Source: Rubrivivax sp. (lineage in GTDB: Bacteria; Pseudomonadota; Gammaproteobacteria; Burkholderiales; Burkholderiaceae_C). From it: 64,000 nt of DNA. Location: positions 1 through 64,000 of the forward strand of contig JADCGQ010000015.1 in NCBI GenBank assembly GCA_020248945.1, in the 5' to 3' direction. Position 1 is the stretch's first letter, and every line of letters begins with the position of its first letter. The notes beneath the pieces were generated by a model. That model was not told the DNA's origin, did no database searches, and saw only the letters and a program-made list of their open reading frames with translations. This document shows positions 9,944-19,700 of this stretch, piece after piece. Position numbers and translations under genes: made by a program.

Positions 9944-12900
9944 GTGAACGCCCCGACCGGCCGATCAGGCCCGGCCACCGCCCCGGTGGCCCACCCCGTA
10001 CCGCCCATCACTTACCCTGAATCGCTGCCGGTCTCGGCCCGGCGCGACGAGATCGCGCGCGCCATCCGCGAGCACCCGGTGGTCATCGTCTGCGGCGAAA
10101 CGGGCTCGGGCAAGACGACGCAGCTGCCGAAGATCTGCCTCGAGCTCGGCCGTGGGCGCGGCGCTGGTGGCCGCGGGCTGATCGGCCACACGCAGCCGCG
10201 GCGCATCGCGGCCAGCAGCGTGGCCAAGCGCATCGCCGAAGAGCTGAACTCGCCGCTGGGCGAGGTGGTGGGCTACAAGGTGCGCTTCCAGGACCGGCTG
10301 CAGCCCGGCGCCAGCGTGAAGCTGATGACCGACGGCATCCTGCTGGCCGAGACCGAGAGCGACCCGCTGCTCAAGGCCTACGACACGCTGATCATCGACG
10401 AGGCCCACGAGCGCAGCCTCAACATCGACTTCCTGCTCGGCTACCTCAAGGAAGTGCTGGCGCGGCGCAACGATCTGAAGCTGATCGTCACCTCGGCCAC
10501 CATCGACGCCGATCGTTTTGCGAACCACTTCGCCAGCCAGCACGGGCCAGCGCCGGTGATCATGGTGAGCGGACGGCTGTTCCCGGTGGAGCAGCGCTGG
10601 CGACCTTTCGAGGAGAGCCGCAACCGCGATCTCAACGACGCGGTAGCCGATGCGGTCGATGAACTCTGGGCCGGCGGCCAGCGCGGCGACATCCTCGTCT
10701 TCATGCCCGGCGAGCGCGAGATCCGCGAAGGCGCCGACCACCTGCGCCGCCACCTCGCGCAGGCGCTCAAAGGCGGCCCGCCGCCCGAGGTGCTGCCGCT
10801 CTTCGCGCGCCTGAGCCCGGCCGAGCAGGACCGCGTGTTCCAGGCCGGCAACGGCCGCCGCATCGTGCTGGCCACCAACGTGGCCGAGACCTCGCTCACG
10901 GTGCCGGGTATCCGCTACGTCATCGACCCCGGGCTGGCGCGCGTGAAGCGCTACAGCTTCCGCAACAAGGTCGAGCAACTGCAGGTCGAGCCCATCAGCC
11001 AGGCCGCGGCAGCGCAGCGGGCCGGGCGCTGCGGGCGCGTTGCCAACGGCATCTGCATCCGGCTCTATGGCGAAGACGAGTTCGCCGGCCGCCCGCGCTT
11101 CACCGACCCGGAGATCCTGCGCTCCAGCCTGGCCGGCGTCATCTTGCGCATGAAGTCGCTGCACCTGGGCACGGTGGAGGAGTTCCCGTTCGTCGAGCCG
11201 CCGCCGAAGAAGGCGATCGCCGACGGCTACGCGCTGCTGGCCGAGCTGGGCGCGGTGGACGAGGCCAACGAACTCACGCCCATCGGCCGCGAGCTCGCGC
11301 GCCTGCCGCTCGATCCGCGCGTGGGCCGCATGATCCTCGAGGCGCGCAACCGCCAGGCGCTGACCGAGGTGCTGATCATCGCCTCGGCGCTGTCGGGCCA
11401 GGACGTGCGCGACCGCCCGCAAGAACAGCAGCAGGCCGCCGACCAGAAGCACCAGCCCTTCGACGACGAGCGCTCCGAGTTCATGGGCACGCTGAAGCTC
11501 TGGAAGTGGATCGAAGAAGGGCGCGGCAGCCACGGCCATGCCGGCGAGAAGGCGCTGCAGGTCGACAGCCACAAGCTCAGCAACCGCCAGCAGGAGCAGC
11601 GCCTGCGCGAGCAGTTCATCAGCGTGCGCCGGGTGCGCGAGTGGCGCGACATCCACAGCCAGCTGCACACCGTGGTGGCCGAGCAGGGCTGGCGGCTGAA
11701 CACGCTGCCGGCCACCTACGAGCAGATCCACCAGTCGCTGCTGGCGGGCTTGCTGGGCAACGTGGGCTGCAAGGTCGACGAGGAAGAGAGCTACCTCGGC
11801 GCTTACTTGGGAGCAAGGGGCATCAAGTTCTGGCGCCACCCCGGCGCCAACCTGAGCAAGAAGCCGGGCCGCTGGCTGATCGCGGCCGAGCTGGTGGAGA
11901 CCACGCGGCTCTTCGGCCGCGGCCTCGCGGCCATCGAGCCGCAGTGGATTCCGCCACTGGCCGGCCACCTGCTGAAGACGCAGCTGCTGGAGCCGCACTG
12001 GGAGAAGAAGGCCGCCGAGGTGGTGGCGCTGGAGCGCGCCACGCTCTACGGCATCGTGGTGTACGCCAACAAGCGCGTGAACTACGCGACGCTCGACGCC
12101 AAGGGCGCGCGCGAGATCTTCATCCGCGAGGCACTCGTCGAGGGCCTGCGCGAGGACAGCTTCGACGCCACCTGGGAGCGCAAGTTGCCCTTCCTGGCCC
12201 ACAACCGCAAGGTCGTGCGCCAGGTGCAGGAGCTCGAGCACAAGGCGCGGCGGCAGGACGTGCTGGTGGACGACGAGCTGATCCACGCCTTCTACGACCA
12301 GCAGCTGCCGCCCGATGTGGTGGGCGGCTCAAGCCTGGAGCGGTGGTGGCGCCAGGAGCTCAAGCGCCAGCCCCAGCTGTTGCAGCTCACGCGCGAGGAG
12401 CTGATGCGGCACGAGGCCGCCGGCATCACCACCGACGCCTTCCCCAAGACGCTGCGCCTGGGCGGTGTGGACTGCGCGGCGAGCTACCTGCACGAGCCGG
12501 GTGACGCCAAGGACGGCCTCACCGTGACGGTGCCGATCTACGCGCTGAACCCGGTGAACGAAGACCGCTGTGAGTGGCTGGTGCCCGGCATGCTGCACGC
12601 CAAGGTGCTGGCGCTGTGCAAGACGCTGCACCAGCGTCCGCGCTCGCGTCTGGTGCCGCTGCCCGACTTTGCGGCCGAGTTCTGCGAGCTGGCGGCCTTT
12701 GGCGAGGGCGGGCTGATCGAGGCGCTGCTGAAGGCCGTGCGCGAGCGCACGCAGCTGGCGGTGCAGCGCAACGACTTCAAGCTGGAGCAGTTGCCGCCGC
12801 ACCACTTCATGCTGCTGCGCGTGGTCGACGAGCACGGCCGCCAGCTCGGCGCCGGCCGCGACATCGCGGCGCTGAAGGCCGAGCTCGGCGGGCAGGCGCG

Positions 12901-13891
12901 CACGGCCTTTCAGGCGCTCGCGGCGTTGAAGGGCGAGCCCGGACGTGCGAGCGTCCCTGCGGACGCTCGCGCGCCTGGCGAGCCGACGCCGCGTGCTCGC
13001 GGCGTCGTGGCGTTGACCTCGCCACTCCCGGTGCAAGCCGCCGCCGTCGCCTACACGGCCTGGACCTTCGGCGAGCTGCCCGAGCTGATGGAGCTGAAGA
13101 AGGGCGCCCAGGTGCTGGTGGGTTTTCCGGCGCTGGTGGACAAGGCCACGCACGTGGAGATCGAGGTCTTCGACGAGCCCGATGCGGCCGCGCTGAAACA
13201 CCGCGCGGGCTTTCGGCGCCTGGTGGCGCTGCAGATCCGCGAGCCGCTGAAGTACCTCGAGAAGAACATCCCCGACCTCACACGGATGGCGGCGCTGTTC
13301 ATGCCGCTGGGCACGCTGGAGGAACTGCGTGAACAGCTCATCGCGGTGTCGCTGGACCGCGCCTTCGGCGCCGAGCCCCTGCCCACCGACGCCGCCGGCT
13401 TTGCGGCACGCGTCGAAGAGGGGCGTTCGCGCCTGAACCTCATCGCCGCCGAGGTCGCCCGCCTGGCCACCGCCGTGCTGGTGGAGCACGCCGCCGCGTT
13501 GCGCAAGCTGAAGGACGCGCGCCCGCCCAAGGACGTGGCCGACGACATCGGCGCCCAGCTGCAGCGCCTGGTGCCCAAGCGCTTCGTGTTGCAGACCCCT
13601 TGGCCCGCGCTGCAGCACCTGCCGCGCTACCTGAAGGGCGTGGTGATGCGCCTGGACAAGCTGCGCGCCGACCCCGCCCGCGATGCCGCCCGCCTGGCCG
13701 AGTTGCGCCCGCTGGAGCAGCGCTGGATCAAGCGCCTGGCCGACCTTCGCGGGGCGCCGCACGCGCGACTGGACGAGTACCGCTGGCTGCTGGAGGAGCT
13801 TCGCGTGAGCCTGTTTGCCCAGGAGCTGCGCACGCCGCAGCCGGTGAGCAGCAAGCGGCTGGACAAGGCCTGGGCGCAGATCGAGTCTTGA
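9944..13891 (+). CDS. hrpA: ATP-dependent RNA helicase HrpA (DEAH box)
   Basis: Large DEAH/RHA helicase acting on structured RNA and stalled ribosomes. 1315 aa from the chosen GTG at 9944, matching the roughly 1300-aa HrpA class. Walker A GETGSGKTT, IIDEAHERSLN (DEAH), SATI and the QRAGRCGR motif are intact, followed by helicase-associated and OB-fold regions and the long HrpA-specific C-terminal domain. An upstream TTG at 9878 keeps the frame open, but the extra residues look non-homologous; no strong ribosome site marks either start. Codons around 12945-13007 form two tandem hairpins in a variable linker (separate entry). Confidence 0.95.
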   Translation: MNAPTGRSGPATAPVAHPVPPITYPESLPVSARRDEIARAIREHPVVIVCGETGSGKTTQLPKICLELGRGRGAGGRGLIGHTQPRRIAASSVAKRIAEELNSPLGEVVGYKVRFQDRLQPGASVKLMTDGILLAETESDPLLKAYDTLIIDEAHERSLNIDFLLGYLKEVLARRNDLKLIVTSATIDADRFANHFASQHGPAPVIMVSGRLFPVEQRWRPFEESRNRDLNDAVADAVDELWAGGQRGDILVFMPGEREIREGADHLRRHLAQALKGGPPPEVLPLFARLSPAEQDRVFQAGNGRRIVLATNVAETSLTVPGIRYVIDPGLARVKRYSFRNKVEQLQVEPISQAAAAQRAGRCGRVANGICIRLYGEDEFAGRPRFTDPEILRSSLAGVILRMKSLHLGTVEEFPFVEPPPKKAIADGYALLAELGAVDEANELTPIGRELARLPLDPRVGRMILEARNRQALTEVLIIASALSGQDVRDRPQEQQQAADQKHQPFDDERSEFMGTLKLWKWIEEGRGSHGHAGEKALQVDSHKLSNRQQEQRLREQFISVRRVREWRDIHSQLHTVVAEQGWRLNTLPATYEQIHQSLLAGLLGNVGCKVDEEESYLGAYLGARGIKFWRHPGANLSKKPGRWLIAAELVETTRLFGRGLAAIEPQWIPPLAGHLLKTQLLEPHWEKKAAEVVALERATLYGIVVYANKRVNYATLDAKGAREIFIREALVEGLREDSFDATWERKLPFLAHNRKVVRQVQELEHKARRQDVLVDDELIHAFYDQQLPPDVVGGSSLERWWRQELKRQPQLLQLTREELMRHEAAGITTDAFPKTLRLGGVDCAASYLHEPGDAKDGLTVTVPIYALNPVNEDRCEWLVPGMLHAKVLALCKTLHQRPRSRLVPLPDFAAEFCELAAFGEGGLIEALLKAVRERTQLAVQRNDFKLEQLPPHHFMLLRVVDEHGRQLGAGRDIAALKAELGGQARTAFQALAALKGEPGRASVPADARAPGEPTPRARGVVALTSPLPVQAAAVAYTAWTFGELPELMELKKGAQVLVGFPALVDKATHVEIEVFDEPDAAALKHRAGFRRLVALQIREPLKYLEKNIPDLTRMAALFMPLGTLEELREQLIAVSLDRAFGAEPLPTDAAGFAARVEEGRSRLNLIAAEVARLATAVLVEHAAALRKLKDARPPKDVADDIGAQLQRLVPKRFVLQTPWPALQHLPRYLKGVVMRLDKLRADPARDAARLAELRPLEQRWIKRLADLRGAPHARLDEYRWLLEELRVSLFAQELRTPQPVSSKRLDKAWAQIES
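12945..13007. repeat. Two tandem perfect hairpins inside hrpA coding sequence
   Basis: Hairpin one pairs GCGAGCGTCC (12947-12956) with GGACGCTCGC (12961-12970) around a 4-base loop. Hairpin two pairs CGACGCCGCG (12984-12993) with CGCGGCGTCG (12998-13007) around TGCT. Both are perfect 10-bp stems and they are 13 bases apart. They encode the Arg/Pro/Ala-rich linker between the LKGEPG and PVQAAAV segments, a position where HrpA proteins vary in length. They look like small palindromic insertions tolerated in frame. Confidence 0.65.
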
Positions 13892-13908
13892 CCCTCTTTG
13901 CTTCTTGG

Positions 13909-13937
13909 TTGCATTTGCGAATCATTCGCATTAGCAT
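13909..13937 (+). promoter_or_regulatory. Sigma-70 promoter overlapped by a Fur box
   Basis: TTGCAT (13909-13914) and TAGCAT (13932-13937) are spaced by exactly 17 bases. The spacer contains TGCGAATCATTCGCA (13916-13930), a perfect 7-1-7 inverted repeat matching the layout of the Fur box TGATAATNATTATCA. It lies 31 bases upstream of the iron-binding-protein start codon, so iron-loaded Fur should block the promoter. The palindrome is read directly; control by Fur is inferred. Confidence 0.85.
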
Positions 13938-13967
13938 CAATGCATCGATCCACGACAGGCACCGACC

Positions 13968-15017
13968 ATGAAGACGCTCCGATCGGCCCTCACGCTGGCC
14001 AGCCTGGCCTGCGCCACCCTGTTTGCCGCCCTGCCGGCTGCCGCCCAGGACCGGGTGCTCAACCTCTACTCGGCCCGCCACTACCAGACCGACGAGGCGC
14101 TCTACAGCAACTTCACCAAGGCCACCGGTATCCGCATCAACCGGGTCGAGGCCGACGACGCCGGCATCCTGGCGCGCCTGAAGGCCGAAGGCTCGGCCAG
14201 CCCGGCCGATGTCATCCTGCTGGTCGACGCGGCGCGCCTTTGGCGGGGCGAGCAGGACGGGCTGTTCCAGCCGGTCAAGTCGGCCGTGCTCGAGCAACGC
14301 ATCCCGGCGCAGTTGCGTGGTGGCGAGACGGCCCAGGGCACGCAGTGGTTCGGCATCAGCACGCGCGCCCGTGTGATGGTGATCGACAAGACGCGCCTGA
14401 AGCCGACTGACGTGGACCGCTACGAGAAGCTGGCCGCGCCGGCGCTGAAGGGCCAGGTCTGCATCCGCAGCGGCTCGCACCCGTACAACCTCAGCCTGTT
14501 CGGCTCGGTGCTCGACGCCGCGGGCAGTGCCGCCACCGAGGCCTGGCTGAAGGGCGTCGTGGCCAACCTGGCGCGCGACCCGAAGGGCGGCGACACCGAC
14601 CAGATCCGCGCCGTCGCGTCGGGCGAGTGTGCCGTCGCGGTCACCAACACTTACTACTACGCCCGCTTGATGAAGTCCACGCGCCCCGAAGACCGGGCCG
14701 TGGTCGAGCGCACGCAACTGGTGTTCCCGAACCAGGCCGATCGCGGCACGCACGTCAACATCAGCGGCGCAGCCGTGGCGCGCCATGCCCGCAACCGCGA
14801 CGCCGCGGTGCAGTTCCTGGAGTACCTGGCGTCCGACGACGCCCAGCGCATGCTGGCCGACGGCAACAACGAGTACCCGGTGGTGGCCACGGCCCGCACC
14901 GAGAACCCGGCGCTGATGGCGCTGGGCCGCTTCAAGAGCGAGGCCGTGCCCATCGCCAAGATCGGTGCCAACACCGCCGGGGTGCAGCAGATGCTCGACC
15001 GCGTCGGATTCAGGTAG
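13968..15017 (+). CDS. Periplasmic Fe(3+)-binding protein of ABC transporter (FbpA/FutA type)
   Basis: 349-aa extracytoplasmic solute-binding protein for ferric iron. A Sec signal peptide covers about residues 1-26 (cleavage after AAAQ-like AAA-Q). The mature start VLNLYSARHYQTDEALY and the later TNTYYYARL carry the tyrosines that ligate iron in FutA/FbpA proteins; GSHPYNLSLFG is also conserved. The upstream Fur-box promoter supports an iron role. No permease or ATPase gene is adjacent: the next gene encodes a TonB-like protein, so transporter partners must lie elsewhere. The name is secure at family level. Confidence 0.92.
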   Translation: MKTLRSALTLASLACATLFAALPAAAQDRVLNLYSARHYQTDEALYSNFTKATGIRINRVEADDAGILARLKAEGSASPADVILLVDAARLWRGEQDGLFQPVKSAVLEQRIPAQLRGGETAQGTQWFGISTRARVMVIDKTRLKPTDVDRYEKLAAPALKGQVCIRSGSHPYNLSLFGSVLDAAGSAATEAWLKGVVANLARDPKGGDTDQIRAVASGECAVAVTNTYYYARLMKSTRPEDRAVVERTQLVFPNQADRGTHVNISGAAVARHARNRDAAVQFLEYLASDDAQRMLADGNNEYPVVATARTENPALMALGRFKSEAVPIAKIGANTAGVQQMLDRVGFR

Positions 15018-15099
15018 CCGCTCACCACCGGGCTGCGTTGCGTCCATAGAATGGCAGATTCGATCGCGCGGATCACCACACACGCCCTCAGGGGACGGT

Positions 15100-15897
15100 A
15101 TGGCCCGCCTGCCTTCAGAAGGACGTCCGGTGAACCTGCCTCGTTGCTCGGTCTTGATGCTTGCCTGCCTGCTGGCTGCTGCAGCGGGTGGGCCGGTGGC
15201 GGCGCAGACGGCTGCTCCGGCCGCTCCGGCTGCCGCGCCGAAGGACGCGAAGGACGCCAAGGCCGAGGCTGAGGCCGCGGCCATGGAGCGCGCTCGGCGG
15301 CTGGCGGCCAACCCGATGCGTGTCATTCTGGAAGCCAGTCGCGTGCGACGCCGTGCCGACGGAGAAGCCCCCCCGCCAGCGCCGGTGGCCGGTGTGGTGC
15401 CGGTGGCGGCGGTCGCCGCCGCCGCCACCGCCACGGTGGCACCCACCGAGGTGATCCCGCGCGCCGCGCCGGCACCAGCGCCCCGCGAAGCCGCAACGCC
15501 CGAGCCGGCCATCATGTCGTCTGATCTGGCGCAGACCCGAAGCGCGTCGGCGTCCGCGCCGGCCCTCACCCTGGAGCCCGTGGCCCGGCCGGTGACGCCG
15601 TCTGTTGCGGCTCTGGCGCCGATGGCCGCGCTGGCGCCCGAACTGGCTCGGCCGACGCTCATCACCCGTGTCGACCCCGACCCGCCGGCGCGGCTGCTGA
15701 CCGACCTCAGCGCCAACACCGTGATCACCGCCGACCTGACGATCAAGCCCGATGGCAGCGTGTCGCAGGTCGTGCTCGTCACGCCGAACACGCGCTCCCT
15801 GGGGCGCTACGTCATCACGGCGCTGCAGCAGTGGCGCTTCGCGCCCTTGCCGGGCGAACGTGTCTGGCGTGTCGATGTGGTGTTCCGCGCCGAATAG
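15100..15897 (+). CDS. Secreted protein with TonB C-terminal domain
   Basis: 265 aa. A hydrophobic N-terminal segment (CSVLMLACLLAAAAGG) acts as signal peptide or anchor, followed by a long Ala/Pro-rich spacer and a C-terminal TonB_C domain (about 190-265, KPDGSVSQVVLVTPN and LQQWRFAPLPG). Two starts are plausible: ATG at 15100 with AGGGGA, and GTG at 15130 with AAGGA, which would give a more typical signal peptide. TonB proteins energise outer-membrane receptors; whether this one spans the inner membrane with ExbB/ExbD (absent here) is unclear. Its place behind the Fur-regulated iron gene suggests an iron link. Confidence 0.75.
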   Translation: MARLPSEGRPVNLPRCSVLMLACLLAAAAGGPVAAQTAAPAAPAAAPKDAKDAKAEAEAAAMERARRLAANPMRVILEASRVRRRADGEAPPPAPVAGVVPVAAVAAAATATVAPTEVIPRAAPAPAPREAATPEPAIMSSDLAQTRSASASAPALTLEPVARPVTPSVAALAPMAALAPELARPTLITRVDPDPPARLLTDLSANTVITADLTIKPDGSVSQVVLVTPNTRSLGRYVITALQQWRFAPLPGERVWRVDVVFRAE

Positions 15898-15918
15898 GCG
15901 GCCGCCGGGCCGGCGCCT

Positions 15919-16662
15919 TCAGCGGCCGAAGGCCCGCAGCGCGAGATCGAGCCCGCCCCGTTCGACCGACACCCGCGCCTTCTCGCGCACGGCGGGTTTG
16001 GCGTGGAAGGCGATCGAACAGCCGGCGGCGCCCATCATGGGCAGGTCGTTGGCGCCATCGCCCACGGCGATGGTGGCCTCGGGCTGCAGGCCCAGCAACT
16101 CGGCCAGTTCCAGCAGCACGCGGCGCTTTTCGGCACCGTCGACCACGGTGCCCCAGGGGCGGGGCACGAGCCGGCCGCTGAGCCGGCCGTCTTCGATCTC
16201 CAGCACGTTGGCGCGCGCGAAGTCCAGTTGCAGGCGCGCCTTCACGCGGTCGGCGAAGAAGGTGAAGCCGCCGCTGACGAGCACCGTCTTCAGCCCCGCC
16301 TCACGGCAGGCCGCCACGAAGGCCTCGACACCGGGATTCAGCGCCAGGCGCTGCGTGTAGACCGCTTCGAGCGCCTCGGCCGGCACGCCACGCAGCAGCG
16401 CCAGCCGGCGCGCCAGGCTCTCGGCGTAGTCGGCGATCTCGCCGCGCATCGCCGCTTCGGTGATGGCCGCGACCTCGGCCTTGCGGCCGGCTACGGCCGC
16501 GATCTCGTCGATGCACTCGATGGAGATCAGCGTCGAGTCCATGTCGAAGGCCACGAGGCCGAACTGGCGCAGCGGCGGCGGTGGTGCGCCGCGCAGCATC
16601 AGGCCGGGGGCTATTTCCTGTGCGGCCGATGGCGTGGCCGCGGAAGTGGGCTCGGAAGTCAT
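15919..16662 (-). CDS. serB: Phosphoserine phosphatase SerB
   Basis: Last step of serine biosynthesis, hydrolysing O-phosphoserine. 247 aa, HAD superfamily. Motif I DMDST (Asp nucleophile), the substrate-specificity segment ECIDEIA, motif II VSGGF, the motif III lysine in GAEKRR, and motif IV VGDGANDLPM are all present in order. A short non-conserved N-terminal extension of about 35 residues precedes the domain; the longer ACT-containing form is not seen. It lies 40 bases downstream of mfd on the same strand and may be co-transcribed. Confidence 0.96.
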   Translation of the reverse strand: MTSEPTSAATPSAAQEIAPGLMLRGAPPPPLRQFGLVAFDMDSTLISIECIDEIAAVAGRKAEVAAITEAAMRGEIADYAESLARRLALLRGVPAEALEAVYTQRLALNPGVEAFVAACREAGLKTVLVSGGFTFFADRVKARLQLDFARANVLEIEDGRLSGRLVPRPWGTVVDGAEKRRVLLELAELLGLQPEATIAVGDGANDLPMMGAAGCSIAFHAKPAVREKARVSVERGGLDLALRAFGR

Positions 16663-16702
16663 CGGCCGATGATGCCATCGAGCCCGTTGCGCCCCGTCAT
16701 GC

Positions 16703-19700
16703 TCAGGCCTCCGCCAGCGGCTGCCCCAGGTGGCGCAGCAGGTCGCGCAGGTAGTGCGCGCGGTCGGCGGGCTGGCTGATCTCGCGCTCGATGCGCAGCT
16801 TGTCGTTGCCGGCCAGGCGGATGGCGCGGTTCCTTTGCACCAGCTCGATGATGCGGCGCGAGTCCACCGGCGCCTGCGGCCGGAAGGTGATGTTCATCAG
16901 CTTCGGGCCGGCGTCGATCTTCATCACGCCGTAGGGCCGCGCCAGCACGCGCAGGCGGTGGGTGTCGAAGAGCGTCTGGCCCTGCGTGGGCAGCTTGCCG
17001 AAGCGGTCGGTGATCTCTTCGAGCAGCAGGTCGATCTGCTCGGGCTTCTCGGCCGTGGCCAGGCGCTTGTAGAGATTCAAGCGCGTGTGCACGTCGCCGC
17101 AGTAGGCGTCGGGCAGCAGCGCGGGCGCGTGCAGGTTGATCTCGGTGGCCACGTTCAGCGGGCTCAGCAGGTCGGGCTCCTTGCCGCTCCTCAGCGCGCG
17201 CACGGCGGCCGAGAGCATGTCGTTGTAGAGCTGGAAGCCCACCTCCATCATGTTGCCGCTCTGGTGCTCGCCCAGCACCTCGCCGGCGCCGCGGATCTCG
17301 AGGTCGTGCATGGCCAGGTAGAAGCCGCTGCCGAGCTCTTCCATGTCCTGGATGGCCTGCAGCCGCTGGGCGGCCTGCTTGGTGAGGCCTTCGACATCGG
17401 GCACCAGCAGGTAGGCGTAGGCCTGGTGGTGGCTGCGGCCGACACGCCCGCGCAGCTGGTGCAGCTGCGCCAGTCCGAACTTGTCGGCGCGGCTGATGAC
17501 GATGGTGTTGGCGCTCGGCACGTCGATGCCGGTCTCGATGATGGTGCTGCACAGCAGCAGGTTGTGGCGCTGCGCCACGAAGTCGCGCATCACGCGCTCG
17601 AGTTCGCGCTCGGGCATCTGGCCGTGCGCCACGGCGATGCGCGCCTCGGGCAGCAGCTCTTCGAGCTTCTGGCGGCGGTTCTCGATGGTCTCGACCTCGT
17701 TGTGCAGGAAGTAGACCTGGCCGCCGCGCTTCAACTCGCGCAGCACGGCCTCGCGCACGATGCTGTTGCCCTCGTTGCGCACGAAGGTCTTGATGGCCAG
17801 GCGGCGCTGCGGCGCGGTGGCGATCACGCTCAGATCGCGCAGGCCTTCGAGTGCCATGCCCAGCGTGCGCGGGATCGGCGTGGCGGTGAGCGTGAGCACG
17901 TCGACCTCGGCGCGCAGCGCCTTCATCGCCTCTTTGTGGCGCACGCCGAAGCGGTGCTCTTCGTCGATGATGAGCAGGCCCAGACGCGGGAACTTCACGT
18001 CGCTGGACAGCAGCTTGTGCGTGCCCACGACGATGTCGACGCTGCCGTCGGCAATGCCGTCCACGGCCGCCTTCACTTCCTTCGGGCTGCGAAAGCGCGA
18101 CAGCTCGGCGATCTTGACGGGCCACTTGCCGAAGCGGTCCATCAGCGTCTGGTAGTGCTGCTCGGCCAGCAGCGTGGTGGGTGCCAGAAACGCCACCTGC
18201 TTGCCGCCGTGCACGGCCACGAACGCGGCGCGCAGCGCCACTTCCGTCTTGCCGAAGCCGACGTCGCCGCACACCAGGCGGTCCATGGGCTTCGGGCTCA
18301 CCATGTCCTGGATGACGGCATGGATGGCGGCGCGCTGGTCGGCCGTCTCCTCGAAGCCGAAGCTCGTGGCGAAGCTTTCGTAGTCGTGGGGGCTGAAGCG
18401 GTGGCTGATACCTTCGCGGGCGGCGCGGCGGGCGTACAGGTTCAGCAGTTCCGCTGCTGTGTCGCGCACCTGTTCCGCAGCCTTGCGACGCGCCTTCTCC
18501 CACTGCCCGCTACCCAGCCGATGCAGCGGCGCCTCATCGGCACTCACGCCCGTGTAGCGGCTGATCAGGTGCAGCTGCGCCACCGGCACGTACAGCGTGG
18601 CCTTGTCGGCGTACACGAGGTGCAGGAACTCGCTCGAGCCTTCGCCCAGGTCGATGTGGATCAGCCCCTGGTAGCGGCCGATGCCGTGGTTGAGGTGCAC
18701 GACCGGGTCACCGATCTTCAGCTCCGACAGATCCTTGATCAGCGCGTCGACGTTCGACACCTGCTCCTGCTTGCGCCGCCGCCGTGTCTCGCGCGCGGTG
18801 GCGAAGAGCTCGGTCTCGGTGACGAACTGCACCGAGATGCCGGCGTCGGGTTCGTGCCAGTGGAAGCCTTCGGACAAGGGCGCGGAGGCGATGGCGAGCT
18901 TCTCGTCGCTCTTCAGGAACTCCTCGAGCGAATCGACCGACGGCACGCTGAGGTGGTGGTCGCGCAGCAGTTCGATCAGGCTCTCGCGGCGGCCGTCGCT
19001 TTCGCCGAGCAGCAGCACGCGGTGGGGCGAGCTGCGGGCATGTTCTTCGAGCTTGCCCAGCGGGTCGGGGCCGCCGCGGTCGATGGCCAGATCGGGCAGC
19101 GGGCGCGCCCACTCCACGGCATCGCTGCCGCGCAGCGACAGCGTGGCGTGCGCCTGCGTGCGGGCGAAGAACTCCTCCGCCGGCATGAACACGGCCGCCG
19201 GCGGCAGCAGCGGGCGCTCGGGGTCGTGCTGCAGGAAGCGGTGGCGCTCGCGGGTGTCGACCCAGAAGCGCTCGAGCGACTCGTCGACCTTGCCGTGCAG
19301 CACGAGGGCGGCCTGGGTGCCCAGGTAGTCGAAGATCGTCGCCACCTCGTCGAAGAAGAGCGGCAGGAAGTACTCGATGCCACCGCCGGCCAGGCCGGCG
19401 CCCATGTCCTTGTACAGGCGGGCGCGGGTCGGGTCGCCCTCGATCCTTTCGCGCCAGCGCGAGCGAAAGGCGGTGCGCGCCGCGTCGTCCATCGGGAACT
19501 CGCGGCCGGGCAGCAGGCGCACCTCGGGCACGGGGTAGAGGCTGCGCTGGGTGTCGGGGTCGAAGGTGCGGATGGAGTCGACCTCGTCGCCGAAGAGGTC
19601 GACGCGGTAGGGCACCAGGCTGCCCATCGGGAACAGGTCGATCAGGCCGCCGCGCACGGCGTACTCGCCCGGGCTCACGACCTGGCTGACGTGCTGGTAG

